The translations under genes were made by a program, and so were the position numbers. 64,000 bases of DNA. Origin: Latilactobacillus sakei. GTDB taxonomy: Bacteria; Bacillota; Bacilli; Lactobacillales; Lactobacillaceae. The notes below the pieces were generated by a model. That model was not told the origin of the DNA. It made no database searches and saw only the letters and a program-made list of their open reading frames with translations. Shown one piece after another: positions 40,394 through 48,311 of this stretch. Position 1 is the first letter of the stretch; each line of letters begins with the position of its first letter. The stretch is from NCBI GenBank assembly GCA_002953655.1, contig CP025839.1:310001-374000 (forward strand). Direction: 5' to 3'.

Positions 40394-41791
40394 ATGACTA
40401 TTACATATATTGTGATCAATATTATCATTATGTTGATCATGTTATTCGTTCTAAATAAGATGGCGCGGATTCACGTTAAATTCAGTCGACGGGTCTTCAC
40501 GGCATTAGGTGTCGGTATTTTGTTTGGTGCTATTTTACAATTAGTTTTTAAAACCGACTCAGAAGTAGTGAAACAAACGGCCGATTGGATTGGGATTGTC
40601 GGAAACGGTTATGTATCATTCTTGAAGATGATTGTGATGCCGTTAGTCATGGTTTCCATCATTCAAGCCATTACTAACTTGGAATCGTCTAAGGGCTTAG
40701 GTAAAATGGCCGGAATGGTTATTGGTTTATTAGTTTTCACGACGTTAATTGCCGCAACTGTTGGTTCAGTGACGTCAAACGTGTTTGATTTAAATGCGAG
40801 TTCCATTCAATCAGGACAGGTTGAAAAGGCTCGTTCAAAAGAATTAGAAACAAAATTAGGGGATGTCCAAGAACAAACCGTCCCTGAAAAGATTGTTAGC
40901 TTCATTCCAGAAAATCCATTTATGGATATGACTGGTGCACGACCAACGTCAACTTTAGGGGTTGTTATTTTCTCAGCTTTCTTGGGTTTAGCAGCCTTAC
41001 AATTACGGCGGAAGAAACCGGAACAAGCAGAGACGTTTAATAAAATCGTCAATGCCTTTTACGCCGTTATCATGCGAATGGTTACTTTAATCTTGAGAAT
41101 GACACCGTACGGGGTTTTGGCATTAATGACAACGACGGTGGCCCAAACAGATGTCCAAGGTATCTTGAATCTAGGGAAGTTCGTAATCGCCTCATACGTT
41201 GCTTTAATTATCATGTTTATCGTTCATTTCCTATTGATCACCTTTACGGGTTTAAACCCAATTAATTACATTAAAAAGGTTATTCCAACCTTAATCTTTG
41301 CCTTTACCTCACGGACAAGTGCGGGTTCAATTCCAATGAATATTGAAACCCAAACAAAACGTTTAGGGGTCGAAGAAGGGATTGCCAACTTGTCAGCTTC
41401 ATTTGGGGCTTCAATTGGTCAAAACGGCTGTGCTGGTGTTTATCCAGCGATGTTAGCAGTTATGATTGCACCAACGGTTGGCATTAACCCTTGGAGCATT
41501 GGCTTCTTGGTTAAATTAATCTTAATTGTGGCGATCAGTTCATTCGGAGTTGCCGGTGTCGGTGGTGGCGCAACATTTGCCGCTTTGATCGTCCTTTCTT
41601 CAATGAATTTACCAGTTGGGTTAGCCGGTCTTTTAATCTCAATCGAACCATTAATCGATATGGGGCGGACAGCATTGAACGTTAATGGTTCAATGACTGT
41701 TGGGGTGTTGACGGCACAATTCCTAGGTAAATTAGATAAGCATAAGTTTAATGATATGACATTAACAGAAGATTCAGATGAAGTGGCATAA
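40394..41791 (+). CDS. tcyP: L-cystine:cation symporter (TcyP type, dicarboxylate/amino acid:cation symporter family)
   Basis: A 465-residue symporter of the DAACS family with about nine membrane segments. The SRTSAGSIPMN region and the NGCAGVYPAMLAVMIAP segment correspond to the substrate-binding hairpins; the sequence is closest in memory to Bacillus TcyP rather than to glutamate transporters. It imports cystine, which is then reduced to cysteine. The next gene, 21 bases downstream, encodes a CoA-disulfide reductase/NADH oxidase type protein, which fits disulfide handling. Confidence 0.87.
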   Translation: MTITYIVINIIIMLIMLFVLNKMARIHVKFSRRVFTALGVGILFGAILQLVFKTDSEVVKQTADWIGIVGNGYVSFLKMIVMPLVMVSIIQAITNLESSKGLGKMAGMVIGLLVFTTLIAATVGSVTSNVFDLNASSIQSGQVEKARSKELETKLGDVQEQTVPEKIVSFIPENPFMDMTGARPTSTLGVVIFSAFLGLAALQLRRKKPEQAETFNKIVNAFYAVIMRMVTLILRMTPYGVLALMTTTVAQTDVQGILNLGKFVIASYVALIIMFIVHFLLITFTGLNPINYIKKVIPTLIFAFTSRTSAGSIPMNIETQTKRLGVEEGIANLSASFGASIGQNGCAGVYPAMLAVMIAPTVGINPWSIGFLVKLILIVAISSFGVAGVGGGATFAALIVLSSMNLPVGLAGLLISIEPLIDMGRTALNVNGSMTVGVLTAQFLGKLDKHKFNDMTLTEDSDEVA

Positions 41792-41812
41792 TTTTAAGTT
41801 GGAGGGATAACA

Positions 41813-43147
41813 ATGCGAACCATTATTGTAGGAGCAACAGCAGCCGGGACGAGTGCGGCCGCTAAAGCTAAACGAATGAACCCAGAATTAGAAGTTGTGA
41901 TGTATGAGATGCGGGATTACGTCTCCTTTGGTGCTTGTGGCTTACCATACTTTGTCGGCGAGCATTTTGATAATCCTAACCAAATGATTGCTAGAACGCC
42001 GGAAGCTTTTGCTAAACAAGGCATCGACGTGCAATTAGAACACGAAGTCGTTGCGGTTGATTTCGATACACAGATGATTACTGTTCGTGATTTAAAAACA
42101 AAGCAGGCCAAAACAGAACATTACGATCAATTAATGTTAGCGACTGGGGCAACGGCAGTGATGCCACCATTTGAAAATGGTCAATTGGATAATATTTATC
42201 ATTTACGGACGTTGGCTGATGGTGAAGTGCTCCGTCAGTTAGGTCAAACACCTGAAATTCAATCCGTAACGGTGATTGGTGCGGGCTTTATCGGTTTAGA
42301 AATTGCTGAAGAGTTCCATCAATTAGGTAAAAAAGTACGGGTTATCCAACTAGAAGATCGCGTCTTGCCACTTGCATTTGATTCAGAATTAACGGAGATG
42401 ATGGCCGCTGATTTACGCGATAATGGGATCGAATTACGATTATCAGAAGCTGTTCAATCTTTTGAAGGACAATCGAAGGTAACGGGCGTTGTAACTGATA
42501 AAGGTCGCTACGCAACAGACTTAGTGGTTGTCGCAGCTGGGATTCGGCCTAATACACAATTTATCACGGATGAGCGGCTTAAAAAGCTTAAAAATGGTGC
42601 GATTGTCGTCGATCAAACAGGGCGGACATCAATCGAAAATGTTTTCGCAGCAGGCGATAATGCCACGGTAATTAACAGTGTGACCGGCGAGCCCATGTAT
42701 TCTGCTTTAGCCACTGGTGCTAACAAGTTAGGTCGCGTTGTGGGCGTTAATTTAGCGGGGCAACAAGCACAATTACCAGGGATGCTAAATTCAGCCGGGG
42801 TCAAGTTAGTGACCCTTGAAGCTGGGCGGACAGGACTAACTTCTGCCCAAGCACAAGCAGCTGGCATTGATTACGATACTGTTTTGATCCACGATAAGAA
42901 TCATACCGATTATTATCCAGGTCAATCAGAACTGACGATTAAATTAGTTTATAAAAAAGCAGATCATGTTTTAATCGGGGGTCAAATTATTGGGCAAAAG
43001 GATGCGGTCTTGCGAGTTGATGTACTCGCAACTGCCATTCAGGCACAAATGACAACTGAGCAATTAGGGTTATTAGACCTTGTCTATGCGCCACCATTTG
43101 CAAGAACTTGGGATGCATTAAATGTTGCCGGAAACGTGGCTCATTAG
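41813..43147 (+). CDS. FAD-dependent NADH oxidase / CoA-disulfide reductase family protein
   Basis: A 444-residue flavoprotein of the peroxide/NADH oxidase-CoADR group. It has an N-terminal FAD-binding VGATAAGTSAA motif, the redox-active Cys42 in SFGACGLPYF, an NAD-binding GAGFIGLEIAEE segment (about 157-168), the second FAD motif with AAGDNA, and a C-terminal dimerisation domain. The single Cys42 can cycle through sulfenic acid (water-forming NADH oxidase) or a mixed disulfide with CoA (CoA-disulfide reductase); sequence alone does not decide. The partner cystine symporter upstream tilts toward a thiol/disulfide role, whereas in lactobacilli most relatives are annotated as NADH oxidase. Confidence 0.87.
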   Translation: MRTIIVGATAAGTSAAAKAKRMNPELEVVMYEMRDYVSFGACGLPYFVGEHFDNPNQMIARTPEAFAKQGIDVQLEHEVVAVDFDTQMITVRDLKTKQAKTEHYDQLMLATGATAVMPPFENGQLDNIYHLRTLADGEVLRQLGQTPEIQSVTVIGAGFIGLEIAEEFHQLGKKVRVIQLEDRVLPLAFDSELTEMMAADLRDNGIELRLSEAVQSFEGQSKVTGVVTDKGRYATDLVVVAAGIRPNTQFITDERLKKLKNGAIVVDQTGRTSIENVFAAGDNATVINSVTGEPMYSALATGANKLGRVVGVNLAGQQAQLPGMLNSAGVKLVTLEAGRTGLTSAQAQAAGIDYDTVLIHDKNHTDYYPGQSELTIKLVYKKADHVLIGGQIIGQKDAVLRVDVLATAIQAQMTTEQLGLLDLVYAPPFARTWDALNVAGNVAH

Positions 43148-43157
43148 GTGATTTAAG

Positions 43158-43198
43158 AAAAAGGGATGACAAATTAAATTTTGTTGTCCCTTTTTTTA
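43158..43198 (+). terminator. Rho-independent terminator
   Basis: AAAGGGATGACAAAA pairs with TTTTGTTGTCCCTTT, followed by T residues. Confidence 0.9.
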
Positions 43199-43232
43199 GT
43201 ACTTTCTAAAAAAAGGGTGGAAGCGTGCAAAC

Positions 43233-43262
43233 TTGATTAATGGGGCTAAATTATGCTAAGAT
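43233..43262 (+). promoter_or_regulatory. Promoter of the NlpC/P60 gene
   Basis: TTGATT (43233-43238) and extended -10 TGCTAAGAT (box 43257-43262), 18-base spacer. The roughly 90-base leader contains the 11-bp direct repeat TTTAGAAATTA at 43267-43277 and 43294-43304. Confidence 0.6.
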
Positions 43263-43357
43263 TGCTTTTAGAAATTATTTTTTTTTTAAGATATTTAGAA
43301 ATTACTTACGAATATTAAGAATTACCAAATATAAAATCATGTTTAGGAGATAAGTTA

Positions 43358-44881
43358 ATGAACAACACGAAGAGTTTAATTGCACTTGGTTCAGGTATCT
43401 TAGGAGTCGCTGGAATGAGTTTAATCAGTGCAGGACAAGCCAACGCCGCAACCGCAACAGTCAATTACTCAGCTGGCGCAACTACGGTTTGGACAAGTCC
43501 TGAGACTGGACAAACAGCTAAACGTTACATTTTTAAGGGGCAATCAGTTAATCTACTCGCTTCTCAAAAAGTGGGTGCTGAAACTTGGTATCGGATTGGT
43601 AACGGCGAATGGGTGCCAGAACGCTATTTGACGACTGCTAAGGAAACACCTAAAGCACAAACAGATGCTACTAAAACGATTCGTGTTGCTTTTGCGGATG
43701 GTGCCACAACTGTCTGGTCAACACCAACTTATACACAACCTACTGGCCGTTATATGACTTACGGTCAAACTGAAGGCGTTGTAAAAACACAAACTGTCTC
43801 AGGTGAAGAATGGTATCAATTAGCTAATGGTGGTTGGATTCCGGCTCGTTTTACAGGTGAAGGTCAATTGAAGAGCACCCCGGTTGTTAAGCAAGCAGCA
43901 ACACCTACTCAAGCACCAGCTCAATCAACGACTGCTGCTAAGGTAGTGACGCCAGCCGCTGAAACAGTAACCTCACAAAGTACATCGGTAGCAACACCAG
44001 CGCCAGTTGCCTCATCATCAGTTTCAGAAAGTGTTGCTTCAAGTACAACTGTCTCAGAATCAACAGCACCGGTTGCATCAGAGAGTCAAGCTGAGTCTGT
44101 TTCGACACCAGTAGCCTCATCGTCCGTTGCTGAAAGTAGTAGTGTAACGTCAGAATCGACAGCGCCAGTTGCTGAAAGTAGTGTGACATCAGAATCAACA
44201 GCATCAGCGGTTGAAAGTTCAGTTGCACCAGCGCAAAGCTCATCTGCAACAGCCGTAGAAGTACCTGCTAAAGAAACGGTTGAATCAACACCAGAAGCGA
44301 CACCAATTCAAGCAGAATCTGCGACTGTTTCATCAACGACACCTTCAACACCAGTTGTTGAAAGTAGTACCCAACAAACAACACCTAAAGCACCGGTACA
44401 ACAATCGTCTGTTGCCGAAAGCAAACCAGCGGTTGTTGAAAGTACTAAACCAACAACGCCCACACAAACAACACCGACACCAGCGCCTACAACGCCAAAA
44501 CCCGCAACACCAGCACCAACCACGGGTAATGCACAAGCTGTTATCAATTTAGCAATGGCTCAAATTGGTAAACCTTACGTTTGGGGTGCTCATGGCCCAA
44601 GTAGCTTTGATTGTTCTGGTTTGATGGATTATGTCTTCCAAAATGCAGCCGGTCGGAGTATCGGTGGCTGGACAGTCCCTCAAGAAAGTGCCGGTTATTC
44701 TGTTTCATTAAGCAGCTTACAACCTGGAGACTTATTATTCTGGGGTGCACAAGGTAGCTCATACCACGTTGCTTTATATATCGGTGGTGGCCAATACGTC
44801 CACGCACCACAACCAGGTGAAAATGTTAAAATTGGTTCAATGCAATATTACACACCAAGCTTTGCTAAACGTGTCTTCTAA
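43358..44881 (+). CDS. Secreted NlpC/P60 peptidoglycan endopeptidase with two SH3-like repeats
   Basis: A signal peptide (residues 1-30, cut near ANA-AT) leads the protein to the cell wall. Two SH3-like wall-binding repeats follow (about 33-93 and 105-165; each has ...TTVW and ...YRIGNGEWVPERYL or similar). A Ser/Thr/Val/Pro-rich linker (about 175-385) contains repeated SESTAPVA-type units. The C-terminal NlpC/P60 domain (about 389-507) has catalytic Cys419 in FDCSGL, His470 in YHVALY and a third polar residue near His482. It should cut D-Glu to diamino-acid bonds in stem peptides. The ATG is preceded by AGGAGA. Confidence 0.93.
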   Translation: MNNTKSLIALGSGILGVAGMSLISAGQANAATATVNYSAGATTVWTSPETGQTAKRYIFKGQSVNLLASQKVGAETWYRIGNGEWVPERYLTTAKETPKAQTDATKTIRVAFADGATTVWSTPTYTQPTGRYMTYGQTEGVVKTQTVSGEEWYQLANGGWIPARFTGEGQLKSTPVVKQAATPTQAPAQSTTAAKVVTPAAETVTSQSTSVATPAPVASSSVSESVASSTTVSESTAPVASESQAESVSTPVASSSVAESSSVTSESTAPVAESSVTSESTASAVESSVAPAQSSSATAVEVPAKETVESTPEATPIQAESATVSSTTPSTPVVESSTQQTTPKAPVQQSSVAESKPAVVESTKPTTPTQTTPTPAPTTPKPATPAPTTGNAQAVINLAMAQIGKPYVWGAHGPSSFDCSGLMDYVFQNAAGRSIGGWTVPQESAGYSVSLSSLQPGDLLFWGAQGSSYHVALYIGGGQYVHAPQPGENVKIGSMQYYTPSFAKRVF

Positions 44882-44892
44882 ACACTTAAAAA

Positions 44893-44928
44893 TTAAAACA
44901 TCTCACGTTCTGTGGGATGTTTTTTGTG
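44893..44928 (+). terminator. Rho-independent terminator
   Basis: AAAACATCTCAC pairs with GTGGGATGTTTT, followed by T residues. Confidence 0.88.
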
Positions 44929-44981
44929 TTTTAGACTAAAATAAGCTATGCTAGGTAGAACATCAAAAAAGGACTGATGAA

Positions 44982-45620
44982 ATGAAAATCGGCGTACAAG
45001 CATTTATTAATGAAATTCAAGATCAAACTTATTTAACAGATGAATATGAAATAGCAACACCCAACCCATTTGTGGCAGCTGACTTCTTGGCACAATTGAA
45101 ACCTGCTGTCAGTAAGGCTGTTGAAAAACAAGCATTGGCTTCTTTTTCAGCATTAACCACTTATGAAGGTGAACAAGTGAAGGTGACGCTAGAAACAGGT
45201 GTTGTGAATTTACCATTACAATACATCAAAAAGGTGAACCAATTTTTAGAATTAGAAGCACAAGCGGAAGTCAATATCTATCTTTATGTCACTTCACTAC
45301 TAGTGAACCGCTCGGGAATGCGGATTGACCTCATTGGAACTGTTGCTGACTTTGAAGCACAAGCTGATCAAGCGTGGGCCAAAGTCGAACAACTATTAAC
45401 GCAGGATCTAGAAGCTGTTGAAGCAGGCGCTAAGTTGGCTAAAGAAGCACCAGTTGAAGTCCCTAAAAAGGCTCCTGCTAAGAAAAAAGCAGCACCTAAG
45501 AAGAAAACGGCGGCTAAAAAGACAACTACCAAGAAAAAAACGACAACCACTAAGAAGAAACCAGCGACAAAGAAAACAACCACTAAAAAGACAACGACTA
45601 AGAAAAAAAGCGATGCTTAA
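44982..45620 (+). CDS. Protein with histone H1-like lysine-rich tail, function unknown
   Basis: Residues 1-150 form a compact, acidic-looking domain I do not recognise. Residues about 155-212 consist almost entirely of Lys, Thr, Ala and Pro, with about 24 lysines in KKK-type clusters, resembling the tails of histone H1-like bacterial proteins. Such tails usually bind DNA, RNA or polyanions such as teichoic acids. There is no signal peptide, so a nucleoid or RNA role is more likely. Repeats of ACTAAGAAAA-like codons may be prone to slippage. The gene is monocistronic with its own strong terminator. Confidence 0.72.
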   Translation: MKIGVQAFINEIQDQTYLTDEYEIATPNPFVAADFLAQLKPAVSKAVEKQALASFSALTTYEGEQVKVTLETGVVNLPLQYIKKVNQFLELEAQAEVNIYLYVTSLLVNRSGMRIDLIGTVADFEAQADQAWAKVEQLLTQDLEAVEAGAKLAKEAPVEVPKKAPAKKKAAPKKKTAAKKTTTKKKTTTTKKKPATKKTTTKKTTTKKKSDA

Positions 45621-45628
45621 AGTATCGA

Positions 45629-45681
45629 TTCAAAAAGGGTCTAAGACAAAATTTACTTTTGTCTTAGACCCTTTTTTATTA
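45629..45681 (+). terminator. Rho-independent terminator
   Basis: AAAAAGGGTCTAAGACAAAA pairs with TTTTGTCTTAGACCCTTTTT, a very stable stem. Confidence 0.93.
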
Positions 45682-45706
45682 TCCGAATATTGATGGTACA
45701 CTTTTT

Positions 45707-46348
45707 CTAATCTGCTTGTTCAATTGCTTGTTGGATTGGTAGGTCACCATTTACAAATGAATACTTGTGGTGGATTGTTTGTTCTGGTTTTTCAAGGACA
45801 GCTTTGATCATGGCTGCAACATCAGCACGGGCAACTTGTCCACCAGTTGGTTGCATGGTGAATTGCGCTGTACCAGCATCATTGGTTAATGTGCCGGGTC
45901 TGAGGATTGTCCAGTCTAAACCAGAAAATTCGAGCCAGTGATCAGCATAGTATTTAGCGGCATAATAAGGCTTGATACTTTCTGGCCACTTGGCGCGGTC
46001 TTCAACGAAGAGGGCACTGACCATGACATAGCGTTTCACATCCGCGATTTTAGCAGCCGCCATACTTTTAACAGCGCCGTCTAAATCGACTAATAGCGTT
46101 TGATCGTCGCCAGTTTTACCACCGGAACCGGCAGTAAAGACGATGGCGTCATGGTCAGCAAAAAGAGGTGCTAACTCTTTAGGTTGTTTCGTTAAGTCAA
46201 AAGAAACGGGGGTTGCGCCTAATGCTGTCATTTCAGTTGCTTGTGCCTCATTGCGGATACCTGCAGAGACGATGTGGCCCGCTGCAACGAGTTTGGGGAT
46301 TAGTAATTGGCCGATGTTACCATGGGCACCAATAACAAATATTTTCAT
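45707..46348 (-). CDS. NAD(P)-binding oxidoreductase, atypical SDR (NAD(P)H-binding family)
   Basis: A 213-residue Rossmann protein with an N-terminal VIGAHGNIGQ cofactor motif and no classical YxxxK pair, matching the NmrA-like/atypical SDR group often annotated as NAD(P)H-binding or sugar-epimerase-like. The substrate is unknown; relatives respond to redox or oxidative stress. The start at 46348 is chosen because AAAGGAG precedes it; the frame continues 21 codons upstream without a ribosome site. Confidence 0.85.
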   Translation of the reverse strand: MKIFVIGAHGNIGQLLIPKLVAAGHIVSAGIRNEAQATEMTALGATPVSFDLTKQPKELAPLFADHDAIVFTAGSGGKTGDDQTLLVDLDGAVKSMAAAKIADVKRYVMVSALFVEDRAKWPESIKPYYAAKYYADHWLEFSGLDWTILRPGTLTNDAGTAQFTMQPTGGQVARADVAAMIKAVLEKPEQTIHHKYSFVNGDLPIQQAIEQAD

Positions 46349-46721
46349 AATAGAGACTCCTTTGCTGATTATCTTAAGATACATTATAGTAGTTATTATT
46401 AGTAAGTGCAAAATAAAAGCGCCGTGTTATAGCACAATTAGTAAAACAATTATAAAACGTTTTTTCTAATATGAATTATGAGATTTAAATAAGAAATATA
46501 AGCGATGCATAGACGTTAAATAAACCTTTTTATATAATTAACATGGTGAAGCTTGCCATCCATTTAATAACCTTCTCATAATCACATAAATATGCTTATT
46601 GTAATATAATGAACTGCTATTCAATTTGTGTTATGGTACAGGTATAAGGATTGTGATGTATTTTACAATAACCTGATTTTACAAATTGTTATTTAATTTT
46701 TCTTGAGGAGAGGCGTTTAGA
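46349..46721. other. AT-rich divergent region before sdaAB
   Basis: This 373-base gap has no credible gene. For the rightward operon a plausible promoter is TTCAAT (46620-46625) with TATAAG (46643-46648), 17 bases apart; another TATAAT stands at 46605-46610. An inverted repeat AATAAC/GTTATT (about 46668-46692) lies in the leader. The region is strikingly AT-rich, and I saw no riboswitch or cre site. Confidence 0.5.
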
Positions 46722-47372
46722 ATGACAAACCAATATCGTAGTGTTTTTGATATTATTGGACCGATTATGATAGGACCTTCTAGTTCACATACTGCTGGTG
46801 CTGTGGCGATCGGACACGTTGCCAATCGACTTTTCCATGCGCCAATTAAAAAGGTGATTGTGCGCTATTATGAATCTTTTGCACAGACCCACCAAGGACA
46901 TGGGACCGATTATGCCATTATTAGTGGTGTGTTAGGATTCGATCCTGCTGATCAACGGGTACCAATGGCGGTCGATTTAGCACGTCGTCAGGGAATTGAA
47001 GTTGAATTCATTGAAGATCCTGGTGATAGCCCAGTTAATCATCCCAATACTGCTGAATTAACCCTTATTAATTCACAAAAATCATTAACGATTTGGGGTT
47101 GTTCGATTGGTGGTGGGACCATTGAGATTCGGAAGGTTGATTTAAATGGGATTATCTTCCAACCAGACGGCCCGCTACCTATTATTTTTGTCGAAGCTGA
47201 CCAAGAGATTGGGACTGCTTTGGACCACATCTTCAAGGATAATTATCGTGACGAACGCATCTCAGTTCGGGTACCAGGTCGGTTCTTGTATAAATTAGAG
47301 TTACTTGATAAGCCTTATCCAGAACAGGTTGAACAGGTTCGTGGTATGAGTAAAGATATGATTGTATTATAG
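46722..47372 (+). CDS. sdaAB: L-serine dehydratase, iron-sulfur-dependent, beta subunit
   Basis: With the alpha subunit it deaminates L-serine to pyruvate and ammonia. The N-terminal GPIMIGPSSSHTAGA motif (residues 12-26) is diagnostic, and the rest matches the serine-binding-site domain, with an ACT-like end shorter than in some homologues. At 216 residues it is of normal subunit size. The alpha gene follows 16 bases later. The operon continues into peptide uptake genes, so the enzyme probably consumes serine released from imported peptides. Confidence 0.93.
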   Translation: MTNQYRSVFDIIGPIMIGPSSSHTAGAVAIGHVANRLFHAPIKKVIVRYYESFAQTHQGHGTDYAIISGVLGFDPADQRVPMAVDLARRQGIEVEFIEDPGDSPVNHPNTAELTLINSQKSLTIWGCSIGGGTIEIRKVDLNGIIFQPDGPLPIIFVEADQEIGTALDHIFKDNYRDERISVRVPGRFLYKLELLDKPYPEQVEQVRGMSKDMIVL

Positions 47373-47388
47373 AAGGCGGTGAAATGTG

Positions 47389-48282
47389 ATGTACACAAAA
47401 ATTCATGAGTTAGTTCAAACAGCGCAAGAACGGCAACTACCTATTTCTGAATTAATTATTGAGCAAGAAATCAAAATGAGTCATTCTAGTCGAGAAATTA
47501 TCTGGGCAACAATGGGTAAAAATTTAGATGTCATGCTTGCTGCTGAAGAAAAAGGGGTGACCGGTGAAGGCGTTCAGTCAGCAACTGGGATTACCGGTGG
47601 TGAAGCCGTTTTGATGAAACGGTATCGTGAAAAAGGGCAATCACTATCAGGTGATATCATGTTGGAAGCTGTTCAAAACGCCATTGCGACAAATGAAGTT
47701 AATGCGTCCATGGGGATTATTTGTGCGACACCAACGGCAGGTTCTGCTGGGACTTTACCAGGGATTTTATCAGTGATTACGAAACAGTTATCACTCGATC
47801 GTGATGCGCAAATTCGTTTCTTGTTTTGCGCGTCAGCATTTGGGATGGTTGTTGCTAATGATGCCATGATTGCTGGTGCGACAGGTGGTTGCCAAGCAGA
47901 AGTCGGAAGCGCCTCAGCAATGGGTGCGGCCGCAGCAGTTGAAGCAGCCGGTGGAACACCACAACAATCTTCAGAAGCTTTTGCGATGGCGATGTCTAAT
48001 TTATTAGGCTTAGTTTGTGATCCCGTTGCAGGGTTAGTTGAAGTCCCATGTGTTAAGCGGAATGTGATTGGTTCCGTCAACGCTTTAACAAGTGCTGATA
48101 TGGCACTTGCTGGTTTAGTAAGTAAAATTCCAGCTGATGAGGTCATTAGTGCAATGAAGAGTATTGGTGAAAACCTACCTTCAACACTGAGAGAAACTGG
48201 CTTAGGCGGTTTAGCAGCAACACCAACTGGGATTGCGCTTAAAATGCAAATTTTTGGTCAAGATATGAGTATTGATAAATAA
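47389..48282 (+). CDS. sdaAA: L-serine dehydratase, iron-sulfur-dependent, alpha subunit
   Basis: This subunit holds the [4Fe-4S] catalytic cluster; conserved cysteines Cys168 (GGCQAEVGSASAMG), Cys210 (LVCDPVAG) and Cys221 (EVPCVKRN) are the likely ligands. The ATPTAGSAGTLPG segment binds serine. ATG 47389 is preferred; a GTG one codon earlier is possible. The cluster makes the enzyme oxygen-sensitive, consistent with a fermentative host. The OPT transporter gene follows after 29 bases. Confidence 0.94.
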   Translation: MYTKIHELVQTAQERQLPISELIIEQEIKMSHSSREIIWATMGKNLDVMLAAEEKGVTGEGVQSATGITGGEAVLMKRYREKGQSLSGDIMLEAVQNAIATNEVNASMGIICATPTAGSAGTLPGILSVITKQLSLDRDAQIRFLFCASAFGMVVANDAMIAGATGGCQAEVGSASAMGAAAAVEAAGGTPQQSSEAFAMAMSNLLGLVCDPVAGLVEVPCVKRNVIGSVNALTSADMALAGLVSKIPADEVISAMKSIGENLPSTLRETGLGGLAATPTGIALKMQIFGQDMSIDK

Positions 48283-48311
48283 ATAGCTTTGCTATTTTAG
48301 GAGGAAATTCG

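Noticed and set aside
44308-45583. Antisense frames opposite the NlpC/P60 linker and the lysine-rich tail
   Set aside because: They are created by biased repeated codons on the sense strand.
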